DNA of 60,000 nt from Apostichopus japonicus (taxonomy: Eukaryota > Echinodermata > Holothuroidea > Aspidochirotida > Stichopodidae). The DNA lies in contig NC_092583.1 of NCBI RefSeq assembly GCF_037975245.1, positions 17,384,764 through 17,444,763 on the forward strand, in the 5' to 3' direction. Made by a program: the position numbers and the translations under genes. This document shows positions 42,101-56,900 of the stretch, piece after piece; the stretch's first letter is position 1, and every line of letters starts with the position of its first letter. Below the pieces are notes generated by a model. It saw nothing but the letters and a program-made list of their open reading frames with translations. It ran no database searches and was not told where the DNA came from.

Positions 42101-44945
42101 CAATTGCATATATGTATGTATATTTCACACGTGTCATTTACACATCTTCATAGGCACATCTCATTTTCTGTTCGAACCAACAAAAAATAACTAGGCTTAA
42201 TCAAAAGTTATTTCAACATCCAAAAGTCGCTCTTTTTAAGGCGTTCTGTTGACGCGAAATCCGGGGTCAGCTTGACTTTTCTCTATCGAGAAAAAAAGGT
42301 GTGTTACTGTTACTGTCACTGTCACACAGGAACACCCTGGCCTGTACCACACCACTCCCCCCCCCCCCCCCAAGCAGCTATACCATTGGTGAAATCAGAA
42401 AACTTTAACCAACAATATATACCATAGTTTGCATAAACTAAATAAATATTATTTCATGATTGATCATATTATTAGGCAATGACGCTTATTAAATCAACAC
42501 CGATGCATGTGTACCCTCCACCCCCCCCCCCCAGTCCCTCCCTTCCCAACTATTGCGGTGTCTTATTTAGGTACCTGGCAATATCCATTAACGCGGCATC
42601 CATACAATTATAATGAATGAAAATGCGTGACGTATATAGCCTTATATACAATTATTATGCCACACAATGAACTATTAAAATGAATTAAGAAAACAATAAA
42701 TATAAACTGGCCGCATATCTTGATCAAAGCAAACTATGAGACAATATATCAATACATATAATTTTCACGCTTGATTCAAAAATCTATTTCTGTGAGAGTC
42801 TCCTTGAATCGCAAAACATCTGAGCAAATTACGAAAATGACTTATGAATATCGTCAATTTAAAATATGATAAGATAAATTAATACTTAAATTGTCATTAA
42901 AATGATCAATCTTTTGTATATTTCTTTTCTGACCTCGACCTACATTGACGCTTCGATCATATACCGGTTCTAACTTAATATTTCTATAATAATTCATGTA
43001 CGGCCGCTTTATGACCATGCATATTACATCAACAAATTTACAAATTGTCCAGACACTTCGCATGGATGATATTAGCAATACTGTAACAGTTTTATAACAA
43101 AGTCTTAAAATACTGAAAACCCAGGCGATGATATTGACACCCTACGGTGCACTAAATTGATAAATATGTTGTCCTCTCCTATAACGAAGAGTTTTACCAC
43201 CAAAGAAGTTCACAGCACTCTCCCGAGTGACGAAAATAGTCAGTGAAAACGTTCGATAGAGTCTTCAAAATATAGATATATGATATATGAGAGATATATG
43301 CATCTGCACAAGAGGAATACATCTACTGAGCAAGCAAAAAGGGCTAAGCATTGTCCAGACTATATATCAAGAAATATGTGATTGGAAATTGTTTCCGCCT
43401 AAATCCCTCCAACCCACCTCCCCTCCTCCCATACCGACTCCCCCATCCCGACACTTGCCTGGCACTTTCCTCTTTCTAAGGAAACAATATCAAACTTAAA
43501 GTTCTTTATGTGGGGGGGGGGTATAGGCATGAAGACGGGGAGCTCTCGTAGATGACCCCCCCCCCCAAAAAAAAAAAAAAACATAAAATGATAAAATGGC
43601 AAACACATTGTATTTACAGCAAAGAAAAAAGGGAGAGCGAAAGAGAGGATAGAAACAAGAAAAGATAACGAAGAAAAATGTGAAATTACAGACAAATTAT
43701 CTTTGCGCTTTTCACAACATAAATAGGAATCTTTCAATGTACATGCATGGTTATTGCTTATCACGTGTAGTATAATTTAAGTGTCAGATTCGTTTGCTAA
43801 CCTTCATACCCCCTCCCCCTCTCCACCCTGTCCTTTTCTCTCATCCTATCACTTATTATACAACTCGCGAAAAACGTTCTATTCTTTTACAGTGAAATGT
43901 TTCCAAATAGAATTTCAACAGTCGCAGCGCGCTCCTTTCACATTCCATGTCCACAATCAGGGAGAGGAGGTGCAAGGAAGGTGTGGGGTGGGTGGGGTGA
44001 GAGGTGCATGGAAGGTGTGGGGTGGGTGGGGTGCCGGGTCACTCAATCTGTCATCTTGAACTTTGCCAAGCCATCAATTATTTTGCGTTAAGTTTCATAC
44101 CTTACGTCAAGAATGTAAGAAGAAATCTTGGATTAAATGAGTCTTTTCTTTGTTACGAGGCCATTCTTTTGTTGTACAGTTATTTCAACCGGCGTGATCA
44201 AAGCAGCGGCGATTTCTGGTTAACAATTGCGGTAGAAGTTTATTTCTTAATTCAGAAGGCTGAGGTTTCTGTATAATACTGGACTATGATACACTATATG
44301 TGTACCTATACACAATCATTGGTTCTTATTTGTCCCTGTTTCACCAGGAGTTTTTTTCTTCCTTCCTTCGCCTTTTTTTAAAGTATTAATTCGTAAGTTG
44401 AATAAAGTCTATTAAATCCTTCTTGGTGGTACTTCACGGGTCTCGTGTAAACCATGAAAGAAAAGGAACAACTTCTGGGTGGCATTGTATACAAGCATAC
44501 ATGCTTGCTAAGTGTAACACTGTTTTATCTACTATGGTTTACAGTGTCCGAATAATGTATATATAATATCTGAATACCACATTAATCAAGCCATGGACCG
44601 GAATAAACCATGTTGGTTCAAACCAAGGGATTGGGTGTGCTTTGGTTAGATGGGGAAGAGGATGACAAATGACCATATATTCCCCTCCTCTTGCTACATC
44701 TACCTCTCTCGTGTAAGTAACAACATTACGAAAGACGCGTATGCTATCAAATATTGACACATAGTCGTACATCTATGTGTTTTAACTCTCTCGTTGACTT
44801 CAGCAATAACTATATATAGCTATATATATAGTCTCTTTCTATATAGGCTCTCTCTATATAGTCTATATATAGGCTATATACATATAGCCTATATATATAG
44901 AGCCTATATATAGAGCCTATATATATAGAGCCTATATATATAGAG

Positions 44946-44986
<41 letters not shown>

Positions 44987-47900
44987 CCTATATAGAGAGC
45001 CTATATAGAGAGCCTATCTATACATATATGCATAAATTAGCTCGAATCAGCCTGAAGCTAAACCGAACCCCTTGATTCGAACTGGGTGTCACGTCGACAG
45101 TTATGATACGAATTATCATTGTAAGGCATCCATATAGAGTCAATTATGATGTTGTTAATGCAGGATCTGACGTATATACATGTATATGTATGTAGGGAAC
45201 GCACGGGTCTATGTTCATCCGTAGGTCTAGTTCATAATCTGTCTTACCAGTTTACCTCTATCAATAGTTGCCAGCCTAAATTTTCTCCGACATTTTAAGT
45301 TGTGTCGTTCTGTCATGATCTATACGGAGCCAGTGCGCTAAACACACTTTCTATTACACCCTGACCCATCCTGCTGGGATAGACGACAATGTTGTCATAC
45401 CTTTCCGACCTCTTGGAGAAATTCGGTTGTAGTCGTACTTGAGTCAACTTGAAAATTCAATTAGAGCCACGCAACAGATCAAAGCGTATGGATTAGCAAG
45501 TGCTTTCGCGCAACACTGGGGGGCGCGTAGATCTATTAAATTGTAACGTATCTGCACGCGGCGATGAAAGGATTCTCAAGCCACAACCATTGCATACATG
45601 GAGTTATGTTTGTTTAGTATGTTTGTTTGTTGTTTCAGAAACGTAAAAGTACATATTTTGCAAACGGTACTCCCCATCCCACAATGGGGGTGTGGGGAGG
45701 GGGGGGGGGTTATCATCCTCACCACGTCTACTAACTTTCTACCTTCCCTTTTACATTTTCATATCATCTGTCTTTGTTTTGCTTTTCAGTAATATTCAAA
45801 TAAGGAGATACTTAAATTAATGGTGCATCATCATCATTTTATTATTATTATCATTATGATCATTATTATTATTATCATTATTATTATGATCATTATTATT
45901 ATTATTATTTTTATTATTATTATTATTATTATTATTAATATAAGCATCATTTTATTATTAATATTATCATTGTTATTATTATTGTTGTTATTATTATTAT
46001 CATCATTATTATTATTATCATTGTTGTTATTATTATTACTATTATTATTCCCGACAGGGAATCGCCGAAGCTGTGTCTGAATGTCAATACCAGATGAATA
46101 ATAGAAGATGGAACTGCTCCACATTGGTTAACAAGAATGGCAATCCATTTAAAACCAAAATAATGAAAAGAGGTTAGTGAGATGGCTTGTCAATATTCAT
46201 TCAAATTTGAATTTAGGAGGTAAAGGTAAAAGTTCGTTTAAAATGTCTGTATCATCTTACTATGTTATTAGTGCCCATGTATGTTACTTGTCAACGGTTT
46301 CACCATGTTTTAATGTACTGTAATACTCATATAGTAGCGATTAACATCAACTTACTAAGCCTGCCATGTGCCTATGTTGCTCTCATTACGTATACATGTA
46401 TAAATTGGCTATTGTTTCTGCTTGGTAGTGTTAATTGTTTCTGCTTGGTAGCCTATGTTGCTCTCATTACGTATACATATATACATTGGCTATTGTTTCT
46501 GCTTGGTAGTGTTATGAGTGCAGCCTGATACCAATGTATTATTTAAAAAAAGTTATATAATAAACTATTACATCTGTTGCCATGAATTGGATAATTAATT
46601 TGTATACCATACTTCCGGGTCCTGGGACAGAACCGTAGCCCCCTCCTTACCCCCTCCATACCCCACCCTCTCGTCAGATGTCCTATCATTGCTGCTCGAG
46701 CTTTCGATATCAATTCGTTTGCAGAAACCCTCTAAAATGACGAAGATTGAAATTCTTTCCTCACATAAATTGAGACACGAAATACTTTGTGTAGCTTGGA
46801 TTTGTGACCCAGATATAACCAACCTTCGGCCCATGAGGTCCCTATTGAGGGCATTGGGATTACTTTGTTCATATAAAACGGCATTAAATCACACCTTTTC
46901 GATATAAACTGTTCATTAGTCTTTGAAATGTTACAATTTGATTTATCACGCCCCTTCAAAATAAATCTTTTATGCATTAGTCGAAAATGTTACAAGTTGA
47001 TTTAATCTCATAAAATATTAAGATCGGTTTCACACCATGAAACGTTATTAAATTAATTTGAGCATATTACCGAAAGGTGTCGTGCAATGGAGGGCAACGT
47101 TTTCCCTTATTATCGGATAGACACATTGCGTCAACGTAGGCTAGTTATGTGACGTCAAAATTAAGACTAATATGACGTCACAGAGTAAAGTGTTGACGCG
47201 ATTACTGTGACGTCATTTGCCGTTAAACATATTTGTCTTATTTTATACAGTAAGTTGAGTGTTGGGTGGCTTAAATTGACGAGTAAGCTCGGTTAACAAT
47301 ATAAACTAGAAAGGAAATTGGTCATCATAAATAGAATCTTTGACCGATAACCTAGCTGTTCTTGCAGAAAATATGTTTTCAGATCAGTTAAAAATGATCT
47401 ATCTATTGCAACTGGTTTAATTTCTAACCAAACTTTATTTTAAAAACAAGGAAGAAAAGCAAACGTTTATTTGTATTTTCTTTCACCCGTATGATGATCT
47501 GTGTTGTCTGGATTTAATCTAACTTTTTTTGCATTAAAATTCATATAAAATATAGAGTTAAAGCCAGAAAGAGCAAAAAACACATGATTATCTAAAACAA
47601 TAGGACATGGACAGAAAATGTGTGATTTGCGTTTTGTCCTTAAATGGAGCATTACAGACATGAACACATATATTCTCGACTACTAGCAAAACTGACTGCC
47701 AACATTTAATCATGACGTCATGGTTATTACCTTCTGACGTCATAATAACCTGTCCTGGTTTCGAATCCATCATACGTTTCCGCTCTTCACCCGACTGATA
47801 TCGTCGAAGACGCATTTTGAGGTCATTGCCGATCACGTCGGGTCTCTAGTTTATTTCTTGTTGAGGGTGTTTTCTAATAACCCACTTAAGTTGGTTCATT

Positions 47901-50900
47901 GTTATTATATTCAAACTCTCAAAGTGATACCGCCATTGAGGATCTGTTTAGACAATCAGAGTAAAGCTTCATTATGGTTTAATTACTCCTTCTTAGTAGG
48001 CACAGGTCCCCAGGGAGACATTGAAACTGTGACCCTTCATCCTTTTGTTCGTAGTACAATACCCCATCTGATAAAACTATTGTTCTTCCACGTCCCTTTA
48101 CCTTTTCTGTTTCGTTTTTTCGTTGCGTGGTTTATTGTGTACAACTCACACTCTCTGATTTATTGTACTTTAAGTGCCGATGACAAACCGTTCAGCTATT
48201 TTGATTGTTCCCGAGAGCCGTCCCATAAGTGACCCTTCTTATGGGGAGCTCGTGTTCTCCAAAACCTTTGTTAAGGGTCTTGTAAACTCTTTAATAGGGA
48301 GGGATACCCTTGAGGAAGTGATTTTGGTGAGAAACCACATGTTACCCCGTGGATTATATGTATGTATAGAGTGCAGGAGGAATACGTTTGCAATATACGC
48401 ATGCTCAGTAGAAGTTTTCACCATAGAGGGCGTCCTCTCTTAATTATATCGATATCAATCCATAACTAATACCCTCTTCTTCTATACGTAACATCAATTG
48501 ATGATCGTTCAAATTCAAAGAGGACTTTTTCCCCCCATTTTCTTGCTTTTAAAGATTGGTGAGTTGAAAGGGGTGGGTTGGGAATCGTGTTTCATCCATG
48601 TGGTGTTGTTATTTACATCTTGTTGACTGGAGGGGGGGGGGTGCCCGGTATATGGGCTGGGCGGGTGGATGGGTTGGTTGGCTTGCTAATTACTGTCTTG
48701 GAAATAAGAAACTTTGACGGAAATCTCTAAGTTTACATAAGATATTCTGTAAAGTGAGTTTTTTGCAATGGCATTGTGGTACCGTTTGTGCCCGTACAGC
48801 CGTTCTTATACTTAAACTGTCGAAGTACATCCCAATTCTTTTCCTTTACGCCTCCCCCTCCCCCACCCAACTTCTCACCCACCTATGATCCTTCATGTGG
48901 TGCCATTCTTTGACATCCATGTAACAATAAACACCGTTTTAGAACAATTTTGCCTTCTTCTCATTTTCCATTTTGCTGCCCTTAGGGTTGTACTTCCCAC
49001 CTCTTTGTTTTCGAATTTACAACACGTAATCTAAACACCTACTAACGACATCTGCACGAGTCTCGTAACAAATAAAGTTAAGTGAGAATTAATTTCAAGA
49101 GATTCTTATCCCACAGATTTGGAATTTGATTACCCATTTGACCATCACAGAAATCATTTTTGAAGTAGGTTTTGGCAAGGTGGTCCCGTACGTTAATGCT
49201 GTCACCATCGACACAAGTGACATCAACATTCGGTTGGGGGGGGGGGGGGGGAGACAGAAAGTTTGTTATACGGATGCCTCGAATATTTCCCATATTTTCA
49301 GAGCGTCGTACCACAGTTCAATGCTCCTCGATTAACACACTTACTTGGTCGCTTTCCGAGGTTTGGAGAACATTAATATAGATGTCTTCATCTGACATGT
49401 CCTATACCCACCTTATGGTAGCTGCTTGTTTGGGCTCATATTATGTCACATTCCAATTTTTACCGTTTAGATTTTGAGCTGCAAGAGGTCGACGTTTAGT
49501 GTAGGTCTAGTACTCTCTCAACCCATGCATACGCCAGCTCTCGCTACATATCATACTTCTAGTTTTACTCGGGATATTTTAGATCACCTTAAATCATTTT
49601 CAATCTTTCCGATTATTTGACTCCCAATCTCTTAAGTATAACCCCCCCCCACACGCCATTCCCCTCCCCACACATGGCCATTTCCCCTCCCATGTGTCTT
49701 CATTGTAACCATGATATCCTGCTTGCTATTTCCTATATATCGCAAAGCAAGTCTAAAGAAAATATCGAGGTCAACACAGTGCTTGTAACACTGGAGAAAA
49801 AAAATAGATTCTTTGTAACGTGTTTCACTCTTTTGGCCTTATTCTTCGATGGCGCCTATGATTGGATAAAGAAGGGGTCCTTTTAAGAGGCCAAAGTTTA
49901 TAACCGATAGTTATATACAAATGTTGACTTGCAACAAGGAACATATTATTTTCCATATCGGGCCCCCTTTATGTTTACAAATCCACGGTATAGGATCCCC
50001 CTGTAAATCAAAAGGCTACCGATAAAGCCCCCAACGAGGCAGTTACAATAAAGCCGCCGAGTATCTCCCGCATGTCACAAGCCGGTATGCGGTCGGTGTA
50101 TTCAGCGTTTAATCTCGCTGTGCGTCTCAACGACGATGAATATAATTGAAACTGTTTCAAAATTCATTGGAAGTTCGCTGTCATTAACAACCTGCGCTGC
50201 GAGCGTTGGTTTTATGTTAATAAGGTCAAGGGAAATGGGCCAAAGGCCACGCAATTCCTGTGAAGCTTTCAATTAGATTTTCGTTAAGTTTTCCAGGTGA
50301 GTATTAAAATAGCGCTTTCATAATTCGGTTCAAAGGAACGCCGGCATTGGAAACACACTTATTTCAAAGGGGTCCCAGAAAAGGACTTCAACGCGAGTCT
50401 ATATTTTATCTTGGTATTATCTTATATACCCCAGTATTCTCTCCCATATCGCTTAAACATTCATAAGGGTGACAATAGCCGATATAAAATGTTGTTGAAC
50501 ATTATATGAAACCGGTATTAATCCAATTTAATTTCCCCATTATATACATTAAAGGCCTTTAAATAGTTGTTTTCATTATTAAATTAGAACGTTCAGTAAA
50601 GTCATCACGCGGTGTACCGTGTGATGTACTTACAATAAATTGACCAATAGACATATTTAAGACTAAATTGTTGGCCTTCACTGCTGCACAGATGTATCCC
50701 AAATTTATTATAAAGTCTCTAAACAATATTTCAGACTCTCAGATGAGACCAAATATGTTCATTTTATTTCGACACAATAGGCTTCTTGAAAGTCAAATGT
50801 GTTCGGAACATATTGTCCAAGAGACAAAGGTAGAGATATACAAGAGGTAAAGAGAGAAGGAGAAAGGGAGAGAGAGATAAATGGAAAAAAACTCAATTGT

Positions 50901-53900
50901 CGTATATGTCAATCGCCTGTACAACAATGACTTTAGACTAGCTATTAGTAACGTCACAACGGGAGGTAGACCGCAGACAATTTGATTTTCCTTCATTCGT
51001 AGTTTAATATTTAGTCTTGAAGGGTATAGGCTTACCATCTGACTATGGGGACCTATTAAAGTATACATGTAATACTCGCTTATGATACATAGTTGTTTAC
51101 TCGAGAGAAAATATGATTAAGTAGATAATCTTATTTGCATGGAAAGTTCATGTCATTACTATACGGTGGGAGGTTGGACGGGAGGGTGTATGTATGTGGC
51201 TGGATAACAAAGGTGAATGTGACATTAATATCTCCGTGCCAATTATTCCCTCGATGCAACAACCAAAGACAAAAGAACTTTGACGTAGGGAGGGCGCTAA
51301 GCAAGAATACCAAATAGCACCAAGACCACGATTTTCAGAGCATATTGGCCGAACAATAGAATTACATAGAATGGTATCAATGCCATTAAGTATAACTCAA
51401 CCACTACGTTACAAATCAACTGAATGTGGAAGTTACTATTTTTTTGTTCATAACAACGAAAACCCGTAGGTAATCTTGCATTATTATATAGCTGAATGAA
51501 TATTCACGAGGAGGGGAGGTAGGGTGGGATGTAGGGTCAGAGGGGTGGGTGGATTAGTGACATGTCAAAGCCCCTCAAGATTTTTGCTATTCTCTGCTAT
51601 GCAAACCCTATGTATATAGTATAAATCCCATCATTAATGGTATAAATTTAACCAGTAATATATCTTGCCTTTTAACAGTGTGTCTATGTTCTTCGGCAAT
51701 GTGCCTGCCTAAGAATTCACTTCCTGTCCGGTGCGTTCAAAGAATTTTGAACTTTTTTTCGAATTCCTTTGCCAGCTTTTTACGACCATCTATATACACA
51801 TGCAAGTTGATTGTTAATATTAACAAATATGGCTATATCTCACCATTAAACTCACTGGTATATCCTCTGTAGAATCCATTGCTAGTTTAATTTGTTTACG
51901 CCTGTCACATGCAGTCTCTGTACGCCGTATCACCACCCACCGTTTTAGCTGCTAGAGACGGGCTCGTTTGCCGTCAATTTCACTTCATGACCGCCCAGTC
52001 GCCCGGCGTACTTTCCTTGAACTTCTCCGCGTGGTGTCCAACCCAATCACACCCCTCATGTTTGTTTAACATTAACCTGTACTTGTCCTAGTTTATTTAG
52101 TTTTCGTAAAGTTATCCCGAGGCAGCCTGCAGTGTGTCTGCAACACTCATACACGTTTTTTAATGATACAAAGTATCACAATTTAGTTATAATATCGAGA
52201 TGGTTTACCCAGATACGCCGCTTTAACTGGTCAATTCCCTCTGGAACTTACAGACAAAAGTTAGTCCGTTCCCACATATCTTGTTTGTAGCGGGTAGTAA
52301 CTTGACCCTCATATAGTTATGGTATAGAGCTTACGTTGCATGGTGTCAAACCCCTTACGGGAAAATTATGGTGTCCTTGAGGAAATTTGTAAAGCCGACA
52401 AACCTTGATAATGAATTTCAACTATATACCATTGTGAATCAATACTTAACGTACAGTGCAACAAAGGGGTTATAAACACACTTGGATTCTTACTTTAAAA
52501 AAATATTCCTCTAGCGAAAGACGCGGTACTAAACATGTTCTAATGTTACTGAAGGCGACTGCCGAATGTTTATCGATCATGTCGAGTCTTAACATGTTTT
52601 ACCACACTAGGATAGTCCTGCAGGGGTAAATTTATTTCTGACTGATGGCAGGCAAAAACACAATTTTTCCAAGAAAACAAAAACAAAAAATTGAGAAATT
52701 TTATAACAAATGTGAACTTGAAACAAACAGGTATAGCATCATGCTGATGCACTTTAACGAAACTTTGAGGGCATTTTCTCCTATATTTACACATAATTTC
52801 CCACTACAAAGTTAATGTGGATCAAAAGATGAATGAAGCACATTCATGGGGGTATTGTTAACTTCGAGATCTTTTAAGTTAAGTTTGGAATCCTACCATA
52901 CCAAACTTGTGAATGATGGAGTGAATTATAAAAACAATATCTTTTTGTCACTGTGAAACTATGACATCACAGCAAGTGTAGCCGAACTAGAATACTGTTA
53001 ATACTTCGAAAACTGTACATATGGATTTTATTTTTTTGTAACTTTTCACCGGACACTTATGTTCTTCTTCCTCATCAGTCAAAACTCAAGTCAATTTACT
53101 CCTGGAAAAATTTGTAAAAATTCTATAGCAATAATCAGTTATATGTATCAATTTTTTCTGTCACCTCGATGGTTTTTACGATTCTCGAATTTATTTCCTA
53201 ATAGACAGCCCTCATAAATTAAACCAAGGAGGGGAGAGTGTGGTGGGGAAGGGAGAGAGGAGTGGGTATAACCATTTATATGGCGCATGGCTATATAGCA
53301 TCATATATAGCATGGAATTGTCCGTTCGTTTCGAGAAAAAAAAATGTTAAAGTTTTGAAAGACGTCTTGCACCTAAACTGTTCCATGAATATGCAAAATG
53401 ACGTCAGATTAAAAAAAAAATGAAACAGACAAACAAAATATTAAAAAAAAAGAAAAAAAACCTCCAAGAGTTCCAAGGGAAGCCGCTTTTGCTCCTCAGT
53501 AACTTTTCAATTATATCTTTTCTTTCTTTTACTCGATAGCTTTCTCTGAAACAGCGTTTGTTCGTGCAATGATATCTGCTGGGATACTGGTGCATGTGAC
53601 CAGATCGTGTAGCACGGGTAGTCTACGAACCTGTGGCTGTGACACGAGCTATAACGGTCGAGAAGACGACTTCATCTGGGGTGGATGCAGTCACGATATC
53701 GGTTACGGAGAAAAATTCAGCGTCGATTTTGTAGATAGCATGGATAAGGCCAGGGATCCACGGTCACGGATGAATGTACATAACAACAAGGCCGGACGAC
53801 TGGTAAGATGAATATTCATTCGCTAATTTACATATTTATGACTTGTGTTAAATTATCAGTCAGTTGGCTCAATTTCCTAATGCTAATACCTCTCTAAACT

Positions 53901-56900
53901 GTACTCCAATATCATGCTCTCAAAGCACTGGTATTAACAGTACAACAGTTTCTAATCTTGATCAGATAGAAACATGATATTCATACTGCTCGTACTGAAA
54001 ATAAAAGTGCTCTGAAGCGGGACATGACGCTACAGTTTAGAAATAATTGTCCCAACTGGGAGAAAAAATCACACGGTAGGTTCGAAATATAGGTCGACAT
54101 CATTTAGTAAGAAATGCCAAGAAAAGCACTTACACACATAACACTGACAAAAATACCCATTCATAAGAATAATGACCAGTTTTGAAGAAAATTAAAACCA
54201 TGTTCGAGCTATTCTTAATTATATTCTTAATTCGAAAAAGAAAACCATCTTTCGTGGTACTTTCCATTCTGCAGGCGCTTCTTCAATCGAACTTCAAAGA
54301 AATCATTTGCTTTTCATAAAACTCATTTACTTCATTTCTAACATTTCCGTGTGAGTTTTTTGTTTCTTAGTACAAACATCAAGAGGAATGAAAATGAAAC
54401 TCAAATATGTTTTTTTTTTTGCAGTGTTAATAATCTTCATCATACCTTAGTGAGATAGTTGAGACCTTTTGCTTTTCAATAGATCTCATTTTTCAGTTGC
54501 CATGGTAATTTGCTGTATTCGCATATTTAGATTAGGTTACCAGTTTTGCATAGTTTCTGCTTCCGGCGTTTATCCCTCTACATGTAATATGATGTCGTAA
54601 CATGCTGATCTTGAATTTCATTTGAGCGGAGATAAAAGGGATATTTAATCTGGTGTGACGAACATTAAATGGGCCTTATCAGATTTTATCACCTAAACTT
54701 CAAGTAAAATGAGAAAAGCGTTGTTCCAAAAATGTCTTAATTTTTTCATTCGAAACCGTTAAAACAGAACAGGGATCAAAGAAAGAGCTTTTGTTCTTAT
54801 AGGAATTAAGGCCACCCGTGAAATCTTTGTTAAAGCTTGAGTCGACCACCTAGATAGTTCAGTAAAGTCCAAAAACGAATTTTCGATTTAACCCCCCCCC
54901 CCCAAAAAAAATGGTAATAATGAAGGTGTGGAATTTCTAGCATTGTCGAGAAATTATGGCTTATATAAGTTTGTTGAGATGATTGCGTGTTTGTTGCCAT
55001 AGAGATTGATTGGGTGTGGTTTGCAAAGGAGAATTTTTATTAGGATGTCGTGGGGAGATTCGGTATCCAGATCCGAAAGAAAAGGAAATAGTTTCTAATA
55101 TACAAACCAAACTTTATCGAGTCTGCTGCTACGATTAGGCCTGTTTCGAAATTAGGCCAAAGGTCACGATACTTTAATGCGAAAGCGTGCCACCCCCAGG
55201 GTCACGGAAGTCGTCACGTGATAGACGGAAGGAAGAACGAACAGTCTCAAACTGGATTAGCACCGGGCAATCTATCTCTTTAAGTGACACCCACCCTACC
55301 CATGCTAAAAGAGGGCAGTGCTAAAGAATCTAACATATTTCTGTTGATTATTTGAATTCCATCTTTACAGATGACTTTTGTTATCATTAAAAATAATAAC
55401 TTAACTTAAACAACGATGTCAAAATGATAACTAGTCTACATTTGACGAGCCAGAATTTATATGAAATGTTACGAAACAATCAGTTTATTGCGATTGAACA
55501 TGATATAGTATTGGATATATTATAAACTTGAACAAAAGCATGTTCGAAGCTAAGATCAATATATTCCTGCCACGTCACGAATAACTACCATGCACTAGAA
55601 CACAGCACCGCCCATGAACTCAGATGTGTTCAAACGAAAATATTATTCATGACATACTGATATGTTAACTTCATAACATACTGATTTCAATATCGACATG
55701 CTAATTGTTATTTTAATATGTAACATGGTGATATTTTTGCCTGATATATTTATTTTTTCTCAATAACATTATGAAACGTTTCATATTTTGCCAAAACTTT
55801 TCAATGTTTCTGTACAGTAGTAAACATTTGTAAACTGGGCATTGACGTCATCATATAACACATTCCGAACAATGCTAAGTTAATCATAAAAAAAAACTCG
55901 GTATCGAGAACTATTGTAAACTTGTGCTCCCTCGACAACACTTAATAAGCCTATAGTCCATTAATATATTTCTTTGATCTTCCGGCCTTCTTAAAATTAC
56001 ATTATGCTGTGCCATTTCTCCTTTCCAAATAGTCTAAATTGAAAGCGACAGGGGATTAAATACATTATTTACTTTACCGCTGTCGTCCGGTTAATTGAAT
56101 ATGATAACGTCTTGTGATTATCATCGCGCCTGAAAGTGTCTCGCTCTTTCATAAGTTGGAAGTCATGCATCGAAGATACCATATCCTCCCTAATTATATA
56201 TGTAACATTGGGTCCTATAGGGTATACAGGCAGTCGCGTAGCCAGGAATTTGCCAAGGGAGGGGCGAAACTGTAGATTCGGCATTGAAAACTATCTAAGA
56301 GTAGCGCCACTAGAGAGTAGAGTAGCGCCACAAGTAGAGTAGAGTAGAGTAGCGCCACAAAACTATCTAAGAGTTGGCGCGAAGCGTACAAGAAAATTTT
56401 GGCTTAGCATGCCTCCCAGATCGCTGGAAAAGGCACTTCCCAGGCCTTGTAAGTTGAATCTTAGCATTTTCTCTTTTGAAAATACTAGCGATATCATAAA
56501 AACAGTAAAAAAAAAATATATGCTCAGGAGGGGCGGCTGCCCCCTTCCCCCCCCCCCTTGGCTACGCGCCTGTATACAGGCCTATACTTGAAGCTATCAC
56601 AGAATTGTCATATTCAACGTATGAACCGATTATAGCAAGACAATACTAAGATATGTGAATATGTTTTTAAATTTGTGACCATTTTCTTACTCACGATGAT
56701 CTTCTCTCTATACTTTTCAGATGGTTGAACACAATACTATCAAACAGTGTAAATGTCATGGCATGTCAGGCAGTTGTGAGCTTAAAACTTGTTGGAAACA
56801 AACCCCACAATTCCGCGATGTAGCTAATAAACTGGTCGAGAAGTACAACGACGCTATGCAAGTGCGCCCCCGAAATTCAAACAGTGGACAACTGGAAACG

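Larger units (their letters stand above)
40531..46057 (+). other. Wnt10: Wnt10 intron 2
   Basis: 5.5 kb phase-0 intron. It contains a tandem duplication at 40942-41128, C/G homopolymers, a G-rich repeat around 43975-44035, a palindromic TATATA/GCC repeat at 44808-45015 and an (ATT)n array at 45835-46050 reaching the acceptor. ORFs inside it are repeat-driven or short. Confidence 0.8.
46173..53539 (+). other. Wnt10: Wnt10 intron 3
   Basis: 7.4 kb phase-1 intron. It holds a direct duplication at 46370-46513, five CRE octamers between 47150 and 47742, several G/C homopolymers, and a repeat-poor, less AT-rich stretch at about 50040-50330. No gene seen; the ORF at 47858-48232 has no recognisable domain. 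Confidence 0.8.

Noticed and set aside
45820-46124. Ile-rich and Asn-rich ORFs on both strands
   Set aside because: They arise from the (ATT)n microsatellite. Only the end, from 46058, is coding, as Wnt10 exon 3.
47858-48232. 124-codon open frame in Wnt10 intron 3
   Set aside because: No family resemblance, and it lies within a Wnt10 intron with no sign of its own splice or poly(A) structure.
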